NCBI RefSeq assembly: GCF_017305915.1
Contig: NZ_JAFKJN010000014.1
Span: 62,001-126,000 of the forward strand
Direction of reading: 5' to 3'
Length of the DNA: 64,000 nt
Source of the DNA: Reyranella sp.
GTDB lineage: Bacteria; Pseudomonadota; Alphaproteobacteria; Reyranellales; Reyranellaceae
Part shown: positions 20,313 through 28,844 of the stretch, in pieces
How the letters are laid out: each line of letters starts with the position of its first letter
How positions within the stretch are numbered: position 1 is the first letter of the stretch
The notes under the pieces: generated by a model
Databases searched by the model: none
Told to the model about the DNA's origin: nothing
Seen by the model: only the letters and a program-made list of their open reading frames with translations
Program-made: the position numbers and the translations under genes

Positions 20313-21307
20313 GTCGCGCGGCTTTCGAGACGGACCCGCGGATCGAGCACCGAGTAGAGCAGGTCGACCACCAGGTTCAGCGCCACGAAGAAGAAGACGA
20401 TGATCACCAGGTAGGCGACCACCACCGGGCGGTCGAGCAGCAGGATCGAATCGATCAGCAGCTTGCCGACGCCGGGCCAGGAGAAGATGGTCTCGGTGAC
20501 CACGGCGAAGGCCACGGTCTGGCCGAACTCCAGGCCGCTCACCGTGGCGATCGGGATCATGATGTTCTTCAGCACATGGACGCCGACGATGCGCCGTTCG
20601 CTGAGGCCCTTGGCGCGCGCGAACTTCACGTAGTCCATCGGCAGGACCTCGCGCGCGGTGGCGCGGGCCAGGCGCACGATCAGCGCGCCCTTGTACAAGG
20701 AGAGGGTGACGGCCGGCAGCAGCAGGTGCAGCAGCCCGTCGCCGGTCAGGAAGGAGAGCTTGACGCCCAGCACATCGACGGTGGCGCCGCGGCCGGACGC
20801 CGGCAGCCGCGGCCAGCCCGGGACGAGGTCGGGCAGCAGCACGGCGAACACCATGATCAGCATCAGCCCGACCCAGAAGTTGGGCAGCGAGAAGCCCAGG
20901 ATCGAGCCGGTCATGATCGTCTTGGAGCCCGCCGTGTGCGGCCTCAAACCGGCATAGACGCCGAGCGGCAGGCCGATCGCCAGAGACAGCACCAGCGAGG
21001 CGAAGGCGAGCTCGAGCGTTGCGGGGAAGCGCTCGAAGATCAGGCCCATCGCCGGCTGGCCGGCGAGGAAGCTCTTGCCGAAATTGCCGTGCAGGGCGTC
21101 GTTCACGAACAGCAGGTACTGCTGCCACATCGGCAGGTCGAGATGCAGCGCCTTGCGGACGGCCTCGCGCTCCAGCTCCGAGGCATCGGGGCTGATCATC
21201 ATCAACACGGGATCGCCGATCAGGTAGATGCCGGCGAAGACCAGCACCGACATCACCACCATGACCAGCGCCGCCTGCATCAGGCGGCGGATGATGTAGA
21301 CGATCAT
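20309..21307 (-). CDS. Dipeptide/oligopeptide ABC transporter permease, DppB type
   Basis: 332 residues. The first helix, the long periplasmic loop (HLDLPMWQQYLLFVNDALHGNFGKSF) and the EAA loop (DYVKFARAKGLSERRI) are classic DppB/OppB features. Its 5' end is separated from the binding-protein gene by an 80-base inverted repeat, the only large gap in this operon. Confidence 0.92.
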   Translation of the reverse strand: MIVYIIRRLMQAALVMVVMSVLVFAGIYLIGDPVLMMISPDASELEREAVRKALHLDLPMWQQYLLFVNDALHGNFGKSFLAGQPAMGLIFERFPATLELAFASLVLSLAIGLPLGVYAGLRPHTAGSKTIMTGSILGFSLPNFWVGLMLIMVFAVLLPDLVPGWPRLPASGRGATVDVLGVKLSFLTGDGLLHLLLPAVTLSLYKGALIVRLARATAREVLPMDYVKFARAKGLSERRIVGVHVLKNIMIPIATVSGLEFGQTVAFAVVTETIFSWPGVGKLLIDSILLLDRPVVVAYLVIIVFFFVALNLVVDLLYSVLDPRVRLESRAT

Positions 21308-21323
21308 TGGAGCGCGCCAAGTC

Positions 21324-21400
21324 TGTCGTCCTGAGCGAAGCGAAGGACCTCATCGCCGCTTGCAACCGGCATGAGATCCTTCGCTCCGCTCAGGATGACA
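21324..21400. repeat. Inverted repeat, family 2 (copy 1), inside an operon
   Basis: Two 30-base arms (21324-21353 and 21371-21400) with core CCTGAGCGAAGCGAAGGA pair across 17 bases. The same element occurs at 50544-50636. Here it lies between the binding-protein gene and the permease gene. In RNA it would form a long hairpin able to protect or stop the upstream message and so raise binding protein over channel, as REP elements do elsewhere. Confidence 0.8.
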
Positions 21401-21407
21401 AGTGTCA

Positions 21408-22988
21408 TCACTGCGCCGGCTTCACGCCCTGGGCGAGCGTGTTCTGGTCGGCGCGGCCCTTGTAGGTCAGGCCCTTCTTCATCGCCCACACCGAGAGCTC
21501 GAAGTGGATCGGGATCAGGCCGTGGCCCTCCTGGATGGCGATCTTGCTCGCCTCGGCGAGCAGCGCCTCGCGCTTGGCGTCGTCGACCGTGACCAGCGCC
21601 TCCTCGAGCTTGGCGTCCATCGCCTTGTTCGAGTGCCGGCCGGAGTTGGTCGTGCCCATGCCCTTCGGACGGTCGGGGGTGGCGAGCAGCGCCTTCAGGG
21701 CATTGCTGAGCTCGCCGGTGCTGGCGCCCCAGCCGGCGAGATAGGCCGAGTACTTGAAGCTGTCGCGGTTCTTGAAGAACACCGGCGGGGCGGCGGCATC
21801 GACCTCGGTCTTGACGCCGACCCGGCTCCACATCGCCGCCACTGCCTGGGCGATCTTGAGGTCGTTGATGTAGCGGCCGTTGGGCGTGCCCAGCGTGATC
21901 GAGAAGCCGTTGGGATAGCCCGCCTCGGCCAGCAGCTTCTTGGCCTTGGCCTGGTCGTAGGGATCGACCGGCGTGTCCTTCCGGGTGCCGCCCATCGGAT
22001 AGGGCAGCAGGTCGCCGGCCGGCACCGCGACGCCTTCCATGATCTTGTCGGCGATGCCCTTGCGGTCGATCGCGATCGACAGCGCCTCGCGCACCCGCTT
22101 GTCCATCAGCGGGTTCTTGCCGTTGGTGTCGGGGATGGCGATCGGCGGCTCGCCGTGCTGGTCGAGATGGATGTAGATGATGCGGTTGGAGACCGCTCTA
22201 TCGAGATGGACTTTCGGATCGTTCTTCAGCTTGGCGAGATCGGTGGTCGGCGGATCCTCGATCAGGTCGACGTCGCCCGACAACAGCGCCGCGACGCGCG
22301 CGGTGTTGTTGCTGAGCGGCCGCAGGATCACCGTCTTCCACGCCGGCTTCTCGCCCCAGTAGGTGTCGTTGCGCTCGCCGACGATGCGGCTGCCGCGCTG
22401 CCATTCGACGAACTTGAACGGACCGGTGCCGACCAGGCCGTTGCCGGCATTGAGCTCGGCCGAGGTCTTGCCCTCGGCCGCCGGGCCCGCCATCGCCTTC
22501 TTCGACAGGATCGGCAGGGCGGCGAGATCGAGCGGCAGCAGCGGCGCCGGGCCGTTGGTGTGGATGCGCAAGGTCAGCGGATCGACGATCTCGAAGCTCT
22601 TCATCGCGCGGGTGTAGATCGTGTAGGGGCCGGGGCTGTTGGGCACCTTCGGCACGCGCTCGTAGGTGAAGACGACGTCCTCGGCGGTGAAGTCCGAGCC
22701 GTCATGGAACTTCACGTTGGGCCGCAGCTTGATCTCCCAGACCGTGTCGCCGACCGGCTTCCACGACAGCGCGAGGCCCGGCTTGGTCTTGAGGTTCTCG
22801 TCCTGCAGCACCAGGGCGTCGAAGAAATGCTGCGCCACCTGGATGTTGGGATTGAGCGTGTGGAACTGCGGGTCGAGCGAGCTCGGCTCGGTCTTGATGC
22901 CGATCTTGAGTTCCTGCGCTTGCGCCGACAGGCTCATCAATACCAAAGCGCTCGCCGCGGCGGCGGCAAGCTTGCCGATCCTGCTCAT
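21408..22988 (-). CDS. Dipeptide/oligopeptide ABC transporter substrate-binding protein
   Basis: 526 residues with a signal peptide (ending SAQAQ) and SBP family 5 features: PSSLDPQFHTLNPN, KFHDGSDFTAEDVVFTYERV and PTTDLAKLKND. It delivers peptides or similar compounds to the DppBCDF-like channel encoded next. It is the first gene of the operon. Its 5' end faces the divergent M20 hydrolase across 69 bases, a shared promoter region. A paralogue is encoded at 24297-25871. Confidence 0.93.
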   Translation of the reverse strand: MSRIGKLAAAAASALVLMSLSAQAQELKIGIKTEPSSLDPQFHTLNPNIQVAQHFFDALVLQDENLKTKPGLALSWKPVGDTVWEIKLRPNVKFHDGSDFTAEDVVFTYERVPKVPNSPGPYTIYTRAMKSFEIVDPLTLRIHTNGPAPLLPLDLAALPILSKKAMAGPAAEGKTSAELNAGNGLVGTGPFKFVEWQRGSRIVGERNDTYWGEKPAWKTVILRPLSNNTARVAALLSGDVDLIEDPPTTDLAKLKNDPKVHLDRAVSNRIIYIHLDQHGEPPIAIPDTNGKNPLMDKRVREALSIAIDRKGIADKIMEGVAVPAGDLLPYPMGGTRKDTPVDPYDQAKAKKLLAEAGYPNGFSITLGTPNGRYINDLKIAQAVAAMWSRVGVKTEVDAAAPPVFFKNRDSFKYSAYLAGWGASTGELSNALKALLATPDRPKGMGTTNSGRHSNKAMDAKLEEALVTVDDAKREALLAEASKIAIQEGHGLIPIHFELSVWAMKKGLTYKGRADQNTLAQGVKPAQ

Positions 22989-23057
22989 AACAACCCCTCC
23001 AACACTCACGTTGCAGTCCTTATGGCAAGGCCGCGCGGCGACCGCTAGTCTCCCGCT

Positions 23058-24254
23058 ATGACCCACATTACCCCCGACCGCCTCGCCGGCCTCGCGACCG
23101 AGCTCACCAAGATCCGCCGCGACATCCATCGCCATCCCGAAACCGCCTTCGAGGAGACGCGCACCGCGCAGATCGTCGCCGACAAGCTCACCTCCTGGGG
23201 CATCGAGATCCATCGCGGCCTCGCCACCACGGGCGTGGTCGGCACGCTCAAGGGCAAGCGGCCGGGCCAGAAGACGATCGGGCTGCGCGCCGACATGGAC
23301 GCGCTGCACCTGCAGGAAAAGAACGACTTCGACTACACCTCGTCGATCCCCAACAAGATGCATGCCTGCGGTCATGACGGCCATACCACCATGCTGCTGG
23401 GCGCGGCCAAGCATCTCGCGGCCGAGCCCGACTTCGCCGGCACCGTTCACTTCATCTTCCAGCCGGCCGAGGAAGGCCTCGGCGGCGCGCGGGTGATGAT
23501 CGAGGAAGGGCTGTTCGACCGGTTCAACTGCGACGCCGTCTACGGCATGCACAACATGCCGGGCTTCGAGAAGGGCCACTTCGCGATCCGCACCGGCCCG
23601 ATGCTGGCCTCGTCCGATAGCTGGGAAGTCACCTTCAAGGGCACCGGCGGCCACGGCGCGATGCCCGACCGCGGCACCGACCCGACCTTCGTCGCGGCGC
23701 AGTTCATCGTTGCCGTCCAGGGCATCGTCGGCCGCAACGTGCCGTCCAACCAGGCCGCGGTGCTGAGCGTCGGCCACATCCATGCCGGCACGCCGGGCTC
23801 GCCCAACGTCATCCCGTCGGAGGTGCTGATCAAGGGCACCGCCCGCAGCTTCTCGCGCGAGATCCGCGACCTGCTCGAGCGGCGCCTGGCCGAGGTCGCC
23901 GACGGCATCGCCAAGGCCGGTGGCTGCGAGGCCGTCTCGAAGTATCACCGCCGCTATCCGTCGCTGGTCAACGCGGCGGACCAGACCAAGATCGCGGTCG
24001 AGGCGGCGGCGCTGACCGTCGGCCGCGAGAAGGTCGAGGCCAACGCCGCGCCGATCGCCGGCGCCGAGGACTTCGCCTTCATGCTGGAGAAGAAGCCGGG
24101 CGCCTACATCATGATCGGCAACGGCGGCACCGGCGAAGGCGGCTGCCACAACGTGCATTCGCCGCTCTACGACTTCAGCGACGAGATCCTGACCACGGGG
24201 GCCGCCTACTGGGTCAACCTGGTGCAGGTCGAGCTGGGCAACGCCGCGGCGTGA
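23058..24254 (+). CDS. M20-family amidohydrolase (hippurate hydrolase/IAA-amino-acid hydrolase type)
   Basis: 398 residues. The two-metal site is visible: MHACGHDGHT (Cys104, His106), the Glu pair near 138-139 in QPAEEG, His165 in YGMHNMPG and a C-terminal His in GGCHNVHSP. Members cleave N-acyl amino acids such as hippurate or N-acetyl peptides. Placed divergently from one peptide-type transporter and convergent with a second binding protein, it probably cleaves the imported compound in the cytoplasm. There is no signal peptide. Confidence 0.9.
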   Translation: MTHITPDRLAGLATELTKIRRDIHRHPETAFEETRTAQIVADKLTSWGIEIHRGLATTGVVGTLKGKRPGQKTIGLRADMDALHLQEKNDFDYTSSIPNKMHACGHDGHTTMLLGAAKHLAAEPDFAGTVHFIFQPAEEGLGGARVMIEEGLFDRFNCDAVYGMHNMPGFEKGHFAIRTGPMLASSDSWEVTFKGTGGHGAMPDRGTDPTFVAAQFIVAVQGIVGRNVPSNQAAVLSVGHIHAGTPGSPNVIPSEVLIKGTARSFSREIRDLLERRLAEVADGIAKAGGCEAVSKYHRRYPSLVNAADQTKIAVEAAALTVGREKVEANAAPIAGAEDFAFMLEKKPGAYIMIGNGGTGEGGCHNVHSPLYDFSDEILTTGAAYWVNLVQVELGNAAA

Positions 24255-24256
24255 TT

Positions 24257-24292
24257 CATGGGACCGCGCCACTCCAGTGGCGCGGTCCCATG
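24257..24292. terminator. Bidirectional terminator-like hairpin
   Basis: A perfect 16-bp stem (24257-24272 with 24277-24292) closed by a four-base loop, lying three bases after the M20 stop and four before the stop of the converging binding-protein gene. There is no T-run, but its position between convergent genes supports a terminator or mRNA-end role. Confidence 0.7.
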
Positions 24293-24296
24293 AGCG

Positions 24297-25871
24297 TTAC
24301 CGAATCGCCGCGCTCGGCTTCACGAACTGCGCCAGCGTCGCCTGATCGGCGCGGGCGGCGTAGCTAAGGTCCTTGCGCATCGCCCACACTGACAGCTCGA
24401 AGTACAGCGGCAGGATGCCGGAGTCGGCCCGCACCAGCCGGCTCGCCTCCTGCAGCAGCGTCTCGCGCTTCCTGTCGTCGACGGTGCGCAGCGCCTCGTC
24501 GAGGCGCGCATCCATCGTCGGATTGGAGTAGCGGCCGCGGTTGGTGCCGCCCATGCCCTTCTCGCGGCTCGGCGTGGCGGCGAGCGCACGCAAGGGATTG
24601 GACATCTCGCCCGACTCGGAACTCCAGCCGGAAAGATAGGCACTGTACCTGTACTCGTCGCGGTTCCTGAAGAAGACCGGCGGCGCCGTCGCCTCGACCA
24701 CGGTCTTGACGCCGATGCGGGTCCACATCGCTGCGACCGCCTGCGCCACCGTGAGGTCGTTGACGTAGCGGCCGTTGGGCGCGCCCAGCGTGATCGCGAA
24801 GCCGTCGGGAAAACTGGCTTCGGCGAGCAGCTTCTTCGCCGCAGCGGGATCGTGCCGGTCGGGCCGGGTGTCCTTGGACGTGCCGAAGGCCGGCCACGGC
24901 AGGAAGTCGCCCGCGGGCTGGGCGAAGCCCTCCATGATCGTGTCGACGATGCCCTGGCGGTCGATCGCCAGCGACAGCGCCTCGCGCACGCGGGGGGTCT
25001 TGAGCGGGTTCTTGCCGTTGGTGTCGGGAATGCCGGGCGACGGCTCGCTCTGGTCGAGGGCGACGTAGATCAGGCGGCTCGACGCCGCCTCGGCCAGCGC
25101 GATCGTGGGCTCCTTCCGCAGCCGGGCTGTTTCGGCGGCCGGCGGATCCTCGATCAGGTCGACATCGCCCGCCAGCAGTGCCGCCACGCGTGCCGCCCCG
25201 TCGGTCAGCGGCCGGAAGACGACCTTGTTCCAGGCGGGCCGAGGGCCCCAGTAGCCGTCGTTGCGCGCCAGTACTAGGTCGCCGCCGCGCTTCCAGTCGA
25301 CGAACTTGAACGGCCCGGTGCCGACCAGCCCGTCGCCGCGATTGAGCTCGGCGGTCGTCCTGCCTTCGGGTGCGTCGCCCGCCGCCGCGGTATGGGACAG
25401 GATCGGCAGGCCCGAGAGATCGATTGGCAGCAATGGCGCCGGCGCGGCGGTCGAGATGCGCAGCGTCAGCGGATCGACGATCTCGAGCCTGGTCGCCTGC
25501 CGCGTGATCCAGGTGAACGGCGAGGGGCTGTTGGGCACCTTGGCCGCGCGCTCGAAGGTGAAGACCACGTCCTCGGCGGTGAAGGGCGAGCCGTCGTGGA
25601 ATTTCACGCCGGGCCTGAGCTTGAACTCCCACACCGTGTCGCCGACCGGCTTCCACGACAGCGCCAGCGCCGGCACGGCAAGCTGATGCGCATCCCGGGC
25701 GACCAGCGTGTCGAACAGGTGCATCGCGATCTGGTTGTTGGCGCCGACATTATGGAATTGCGGATCGAGCGATGTCGGCTCGGTCTTGAGCCCGATCCGG
25801 AGCTCCTGCGCCGCCGCCGGCAGCGCGAAGGCGAGCAGGGCCCACACGAGGAGAAACACACACCGTCGCAT
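24297..25871 (-). CDS. Second dipeptide-type ABC substrate-binding protein
   Basis: 524 residues with a signal peptide (MRRCVFLLVWALLAFALPAAAQ). It matches the binding protein at 21408-22988 along its whole length (GLKTEPTSLDPQFH, KFHDGSPFTAEDVVFTFERA, KNPLKTPRVREALSLAIDRQGI), so it is a paralogue from an old duplication. It has no permease of its own and probably feeds the DppBCDF-like channel with a different ligand. Confidence 0.92.
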   Translation of the reverse strand: MRRCVFLLVWALLAFALPAAAQELRIGLKTEPTSLDPQFHNVGANNQIAMHLFDTLVARDAHQLAVPALALSWKPVGDTVWEFKLRPGVKFHDGSPFTAEDVVFTFERAAKVPNSPSPFTWITRQATRLEIVDPLTLRISTAAPAPLLPIDLSGLPILSHTAAAGDAPEGRTTAELNRGDGLVGTGPFKFVDWKRGGDLVLARNDGYWGPRPAWNKVVFRPLTDGAARVAALLAGDVDLIEDPPAAETARLRKEPTIALAEAASSRLIYVALDQSEPSPGIPDTNGKNPLKTPRVREALSLAIDRQGIVDTIMEGFAQPAGDFLPWPAFGTSKDTRPDRHDPAAAKKLLAEASFPDGFAITLGAPNGRYVNDLTVAQAVAAMWTRIGVKTVVEATAPPVFFRNRDEYRYSAYLSGWSSESGEMSNPLRALAATPSREKGMGGTNRGRYSNPTMDARLDEALRTVDDRKRETLLQEASRLVRADSGILPLYFELSVWAMRKDLSYAARADQATLAQFVKPSAAIR

Positions 25872-25938
25872 GGGCTGCGACTCTCAGCGTGCCTCGACCG
25901 AAACGCAACGCGACAGGAAGACCCCGGACGCCTCGCGA

Positions 25939-26265
25939 TCAGGCGTGAGCGTCGTAGACCCAGTGCTCGTGCGGATTGAAGCCGTCAGGTGCGAAGTCGT
26001 ACACCGCGGCGAGCTCCGGCATCGTCGCCGGCGACGGATCGGGCAGGCCGAGCCCGTCCATCAGGTTGGCGAGCAGCACCAGCGGATCGTCGGTCAGCAG
26101 GCTCGACTCGTCGGCCGTCGTGAAATGCTCGATCACATGGATGTCGCTCGACTCGCCGAACACCCTATCGAGCGCGGCGCCGAACGCGGACACGTCGTGG
26201 CCCGCTTCGTTCCACGGCGGCGCCGGTGACGGAGTCTGCTCGAAGTCGACGAGGGGCTTTTTCAT
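25939..26265 (-). CDS. Small acidic hypothetical protein
   Basis: 108 residues starting MKKPLVDFEQTPSPAPPWNEAG. It is acidic and rich in Pro and Asp, with no signal peptide or membrane segment. The tail reads FAPDGFNPHEHWVYDAHA. No family is recognised. It is divergent from the ThDP enzyme gene, with 127 bases between starts. Confidence 0.6.
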   Translation of the reverse strand: MKKPLVDFEQTPSPAPPWNEAGHDVSAFGAALDRVFGESSDIHVIEHFTTADESSLLTDDPLVLLANLMDGLGLPDPSPATMPELAAVYDFAPDGFNPHEHWVYDAHA

Positions 26266-26392
26266 TAGCTTGAAGTATAGCGTGTAAGCGCTTGATTAGG
26301 AACAACAACATGAGCCGCGAAACGAGCCCATGGCATGCCGTGGGCCGAACGAATAGGGTGCGCCCCTTGAATTCGAGCGGGCGGAGAGCGGC

Positions 26393-27940
26393 ATGAACGG
26401 TGCGGAGAGTCTGGTTCGGACCCTGGTCAAGGGCGGCGTCGAGGTCTGCTTCGCCAATCCCGGCACGTCGGAGATGCATTTCGTCGGTGCGCTCGACCGC
26501 GTCGAGGGCATGCGCTGCGTGCTCGGCCTGTTCGAGGGCGTGTGCTCGGGCGCAGCCGACGGCTACTACCGCATGAAGGACAAGCCGGCCTCGACCCTGC
26601 TGCACCTCGGCCCGGGCCTCGCCAACGCCGCCGCCAACCTGCACAACGCCAAGAAGGCAGGCTCCGGCATCGTCAACATCGTCGGCGAGCACGCTCTCTA
26701 TCACATCAAGTACGACACGCCGCTGACCGCCGACATCGAGGGCATCGCCCGGCCGTTCTCGCACTGGGTCAAGACCTCGCCGACCTCCAAGACCGTTGCC
26801 AAGGACGGCGCGCTGGCGATCCAGGCGGCCCGCGTGGCGCCGGGCCAGATCGCGACCCTGATCCTGCCGGCCGACACCGCGTGGACCGAGGCCGATGCCG
26901 CCGCCGAGACGCCCGAGCCGCCGCTGCCGCAGAAGCCCGCCAACGAGGAGGTCGTCGCCGCAGCCAAGGCCCTGAAGGAGGGCGGCGCCTCGGCGATGCT
27001 GTTCATCGGCGGCCGCGCGCTGCGCGCCCGCGGCCTGGAGCTTGCCGGCAAGATCGCCGCCAAGACCGGCTGCAAGGTGCAGGCGGCGGGCGGCACGGCG
27101 CGCATCGAGCGCGGCGCCGGCCGCGTGCCGGTGCTGCGCCTGCATTTCGTGGTCGAGACGGCGCAGCAGATGCTGAAGGGCACCAAGCACATGGTGCTGG
27201 TCGGGGCGAAAGCGCCGGCCGCGTTCTTCGCCTATCCCGGCAAGCCGTCGGTGCTGGTGCCGGAGGGCTGCGAGGTCACGACGCTCTGCCCGGTCGAGGG
27301 CGATCCGATCGGCTCGCTCGAGTCGCTGGCCGCCGAGCTCGGCGCGATGAACGAGAAGCCTGCCGTCGCCGAGGCCAAGCGGCCGGAGCGGCCGACCGGC
27401 AAGTTCACCCTCGACGGCCTCGGCCAGGCGCTGGGTGCGGCGATGCCCGAAGGCGCCATCGTGATCGACGAATCGGTCACCACCGGCCGCGGCTTCTTTC
27501 CGTTCTCGGTCGGCGCCCCGCCGCACGACTGGCTGAACAACATGGGCGGCTCGATCGGCTTCGGCGCGCCGGTCGCGGTCGGCGCCGCGGTGGCCTGCCC
27601 GGACCGCAAGGTGATCTGCATGATCGGCGACGGCTCGTCGATGTACACGATCCAGGCGCTGTGGACGATGGCGCGCGAGAACCTCGATGTCTGCGTGCTG
27701 ATCTTCTCCAACCGCAACTACAAGATCCTCTACAGCCAGCTCGCCGATGTCGGCGCCGCCAATCCCGGCCCGCGTGCCATCGACATGCTGACCCTCGACC
27801 GGCCGACACTCGACTTCACCCTGCTCGCCAAGGGCATGGGCGTGCCCGGCGCCAAGGCGCACGACCTCGACGAGTTCAACAAGCAGCTCAACTACGCCAT
27901 GTCGACCAAGGGTCCGTACCTGATCGACGTGGTGATGTGA
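26393..27940 (+). CDS. Thiamine-diphosphate-dependent enzyme, acetolactate-synthase/benzoylformate-decarboxylase-like
   Basis: 515 residues, shorter than true acetolactate synthases (about 570-600). Glu48 in LGLFEGVCSGAADGY matches the glutamate that activates ThDP. The ThDP/Mg motif GDGSSMYT begins near residue 411 and ends at the Asn of FSNRNYKIL. The middle domain keeps the Rossmann-like fold, but I see no clear FAD site. Proteins annotated as acetolactate synthase large subunit of this length often have unknown substrates, and mandelate-pathway-like decarboxylases are relatives. It stands alone, so its pathway is open. Confidence 0.88.
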   Translation: MNGAESLVRTLVKGGVEVCFANPGTSEMHFVGALDRVEGMRCVLGLFEGVCSGAADGYYRMKDKPASTLLHLGPGLANAAANLHNAKKAGSGIVNIVGEHALYHIKYDTPLTADIEGIARPFSHWVKTSPTSKTVAKDGALAIQAARVAPGQIATLILPADTAWTEADAAAETPEPPLPQKPANEEVVAAAKALKEGGASAMLFIGGRALRARGLELAGKIAAKTGCKVQAAGGTARIERGAGRVPVLRLHFVVETAQQMLKGTKHMVLVGAKAPAAFFAYPGKPSVLVPEGCEVTTLCPVEGDPIGSLESLAAELGAMNEKPAVAEAKRPERPTGKFTLDGLGQALGAAMPEGAIVIDESVTTGRGFFPFSVGAPPHDWLNNMGGSIGFGAPVAVGAAVACPDRKVICMIGDGSSMYTIQALWTMARENLDVCVLIFSNRNYKILYSQLADVGAANPGPRAIDMLTLDRPTLDFTLLAKGMGVPGAKAHDLDEFNKQLNYAMSTKGPYLIDVVM

Positions 27941-27948
27941 TGCGCAAA

Positions 27949-28112
27949 CCCTCCCCGTTCAAATGGGGAGGTGTCGCCGTCTGCGCGCTTTTCGAACGAA
28001 GTTCGAAAACGCGGTGGCGACGGAGGGGTCATGCGCCCCACCGTCACCGTGACCTATGACCCCTCCGTCGCGGATTACCGCGCCACCTCCCCATCAGAAT
28101 GGGGAGGAGTTT
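27949..28112. repeat. Palindromic intergenic repeat, family 1 (copy 2)
   Basis: It has the same building blocks as 9189-9323: GGGGAGGTG, CGGAGGGGTCATG, then TGACCCCTCCGTCGCGGATTA and GCGCCACCTCCCC, with outer arms CTCCCC(...)ATGGGGAG. A nested hairpin (TTTTCGAACGAAGTTCGAAAA, 28000s) is extra in this copy. Its right half overlaps the start of trmB. Confidence 0.78.
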
Positions 28113-28793
28113 CATCCGTCGTCTAATCCGTCGCGCACGCTCTACGGCCGCCGTCGCGGCAAGAAGCTGCGGGCCGGGCAGGAAGCCCTGCTCGATACCC
28201 TGCTGCCCAAGCTCCTCGTCGCCGTTCCGCCCGAACCGCAGAAGCTCGACCTGGCCGCGCTGTTCGGCGACCGCGAGGTGTGGCTCGAGGTCGGCTTCGG
28301 CGCCGGCGAGCATCTGGTGTGGCAGGCCGAGCAGCATCCCGATGTCGGCCTGATCGGCTGCGAGCCCTATCTCAACGGCGTCGCCAAGTGCCTCGCGCAT
28401 ATCGAGCGCACGGGCGTGAGCAATGTCCGGCTGTTCACCGACGACGCGCGCCTGGTGATGGCGGCGCTGCCCGAGCAATCGTTGTCACGCGCCTTCGTGC
28501 TGTTCCCCGATCCGTGGCCCAAGACGCGCCATCACAAGCGCCGCTTCGTGCAGAGGGACACGCTCGACATCCTGGCGCGGCTGATGAAGCCCGGCGCGGA
28601 GCTGCGGCTTGCGACCGACGATCCGAGCTACCTGCCCTGGATGGTCGAGCATGCCTGCACCCATCGCGCCTTCGACTGGCTGGCCGAGCGGCCAGCCGAC
28701 TGGCGCGTCAGGCCCGCCGACTGGCCGCCGACCCGCTACGAGCAGAAGAAGATCGCGGGCACCCCGACCTTCCTGCGGCTCCGGCGATTCTGA
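28056..28793 (+). CDS. trmB: tRNA (guanine-N7-)-methyltransferase
   Basis: 245 residues as drawn. It makes m7G46 in tRNA. The SAM-binding region is WLEVGFGAGEHLVWQAE, and FPDPWPKTRHHKRRFVQ is the hallmark of TrmB. The conserved part starts at RTLYGRRRGKKLRAGQ. The only ATG/GTG/TTG in frame before it is at 28056, inside the family-1 repeat, so the first 19 or so residues (MTPPSRITAPPPHQN...) are repeat-derived. Either the repeat donated the start, or a non-standard codon is used. Confidence 0.93.
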   Translation: MTPPSRITAPPPHQNGEEFHPSSNPSRTLYGRRRGKKLRAGQEALLDTLLPKLLVAVPPEPQKLDLAALFGDREVWLEVGFGAGEHLVWQAEQHPDVGLIGCEPYLNGVAKCLAHIERTGVSNVRLFTDDARLVMAALPEQSLSRAFVLFPDPWPKTRHHKRRFVQRDTLDILARLMKPGAELRLATDDPSYLPWMVEHACTHRAFDWLAERPADWRVRPADWPPTRYEQKKIAGTPTFLRLRRF

Positions 28794-28813
28794 TATCGCT
28801 GATATCATTGCTA

Positions 28814-28831
28814 TTCCCACGCGAGTGGGAA
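28814..28831. terminator. Short hairpin between converging trmB and MFS genes
   Basis: TTCCCAC pairs with GTGGGAA around a GCGA tetraloop. It sits in the 51-base gap between two converging genes, where a terminator is expected. It lacks a T-run, so this is a weak call. Confidence 0.4.
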
Positions 28832-28844
28832 GTCGGTGGGAAGT

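Noticed and set aside
21408..24272. 954-residue extension of the binding protein
   Set aside because: The extra N-terminal half is the antisense of the M20 gene. The true start at 22988 has a signal peptide directly behind it.
26393..27940. True acetolactate synthase (ilvB)
   Set aside because: It is about 60-80 residues too short, has no regulatory subunit beside it, and shows no clear FAD-binding features.
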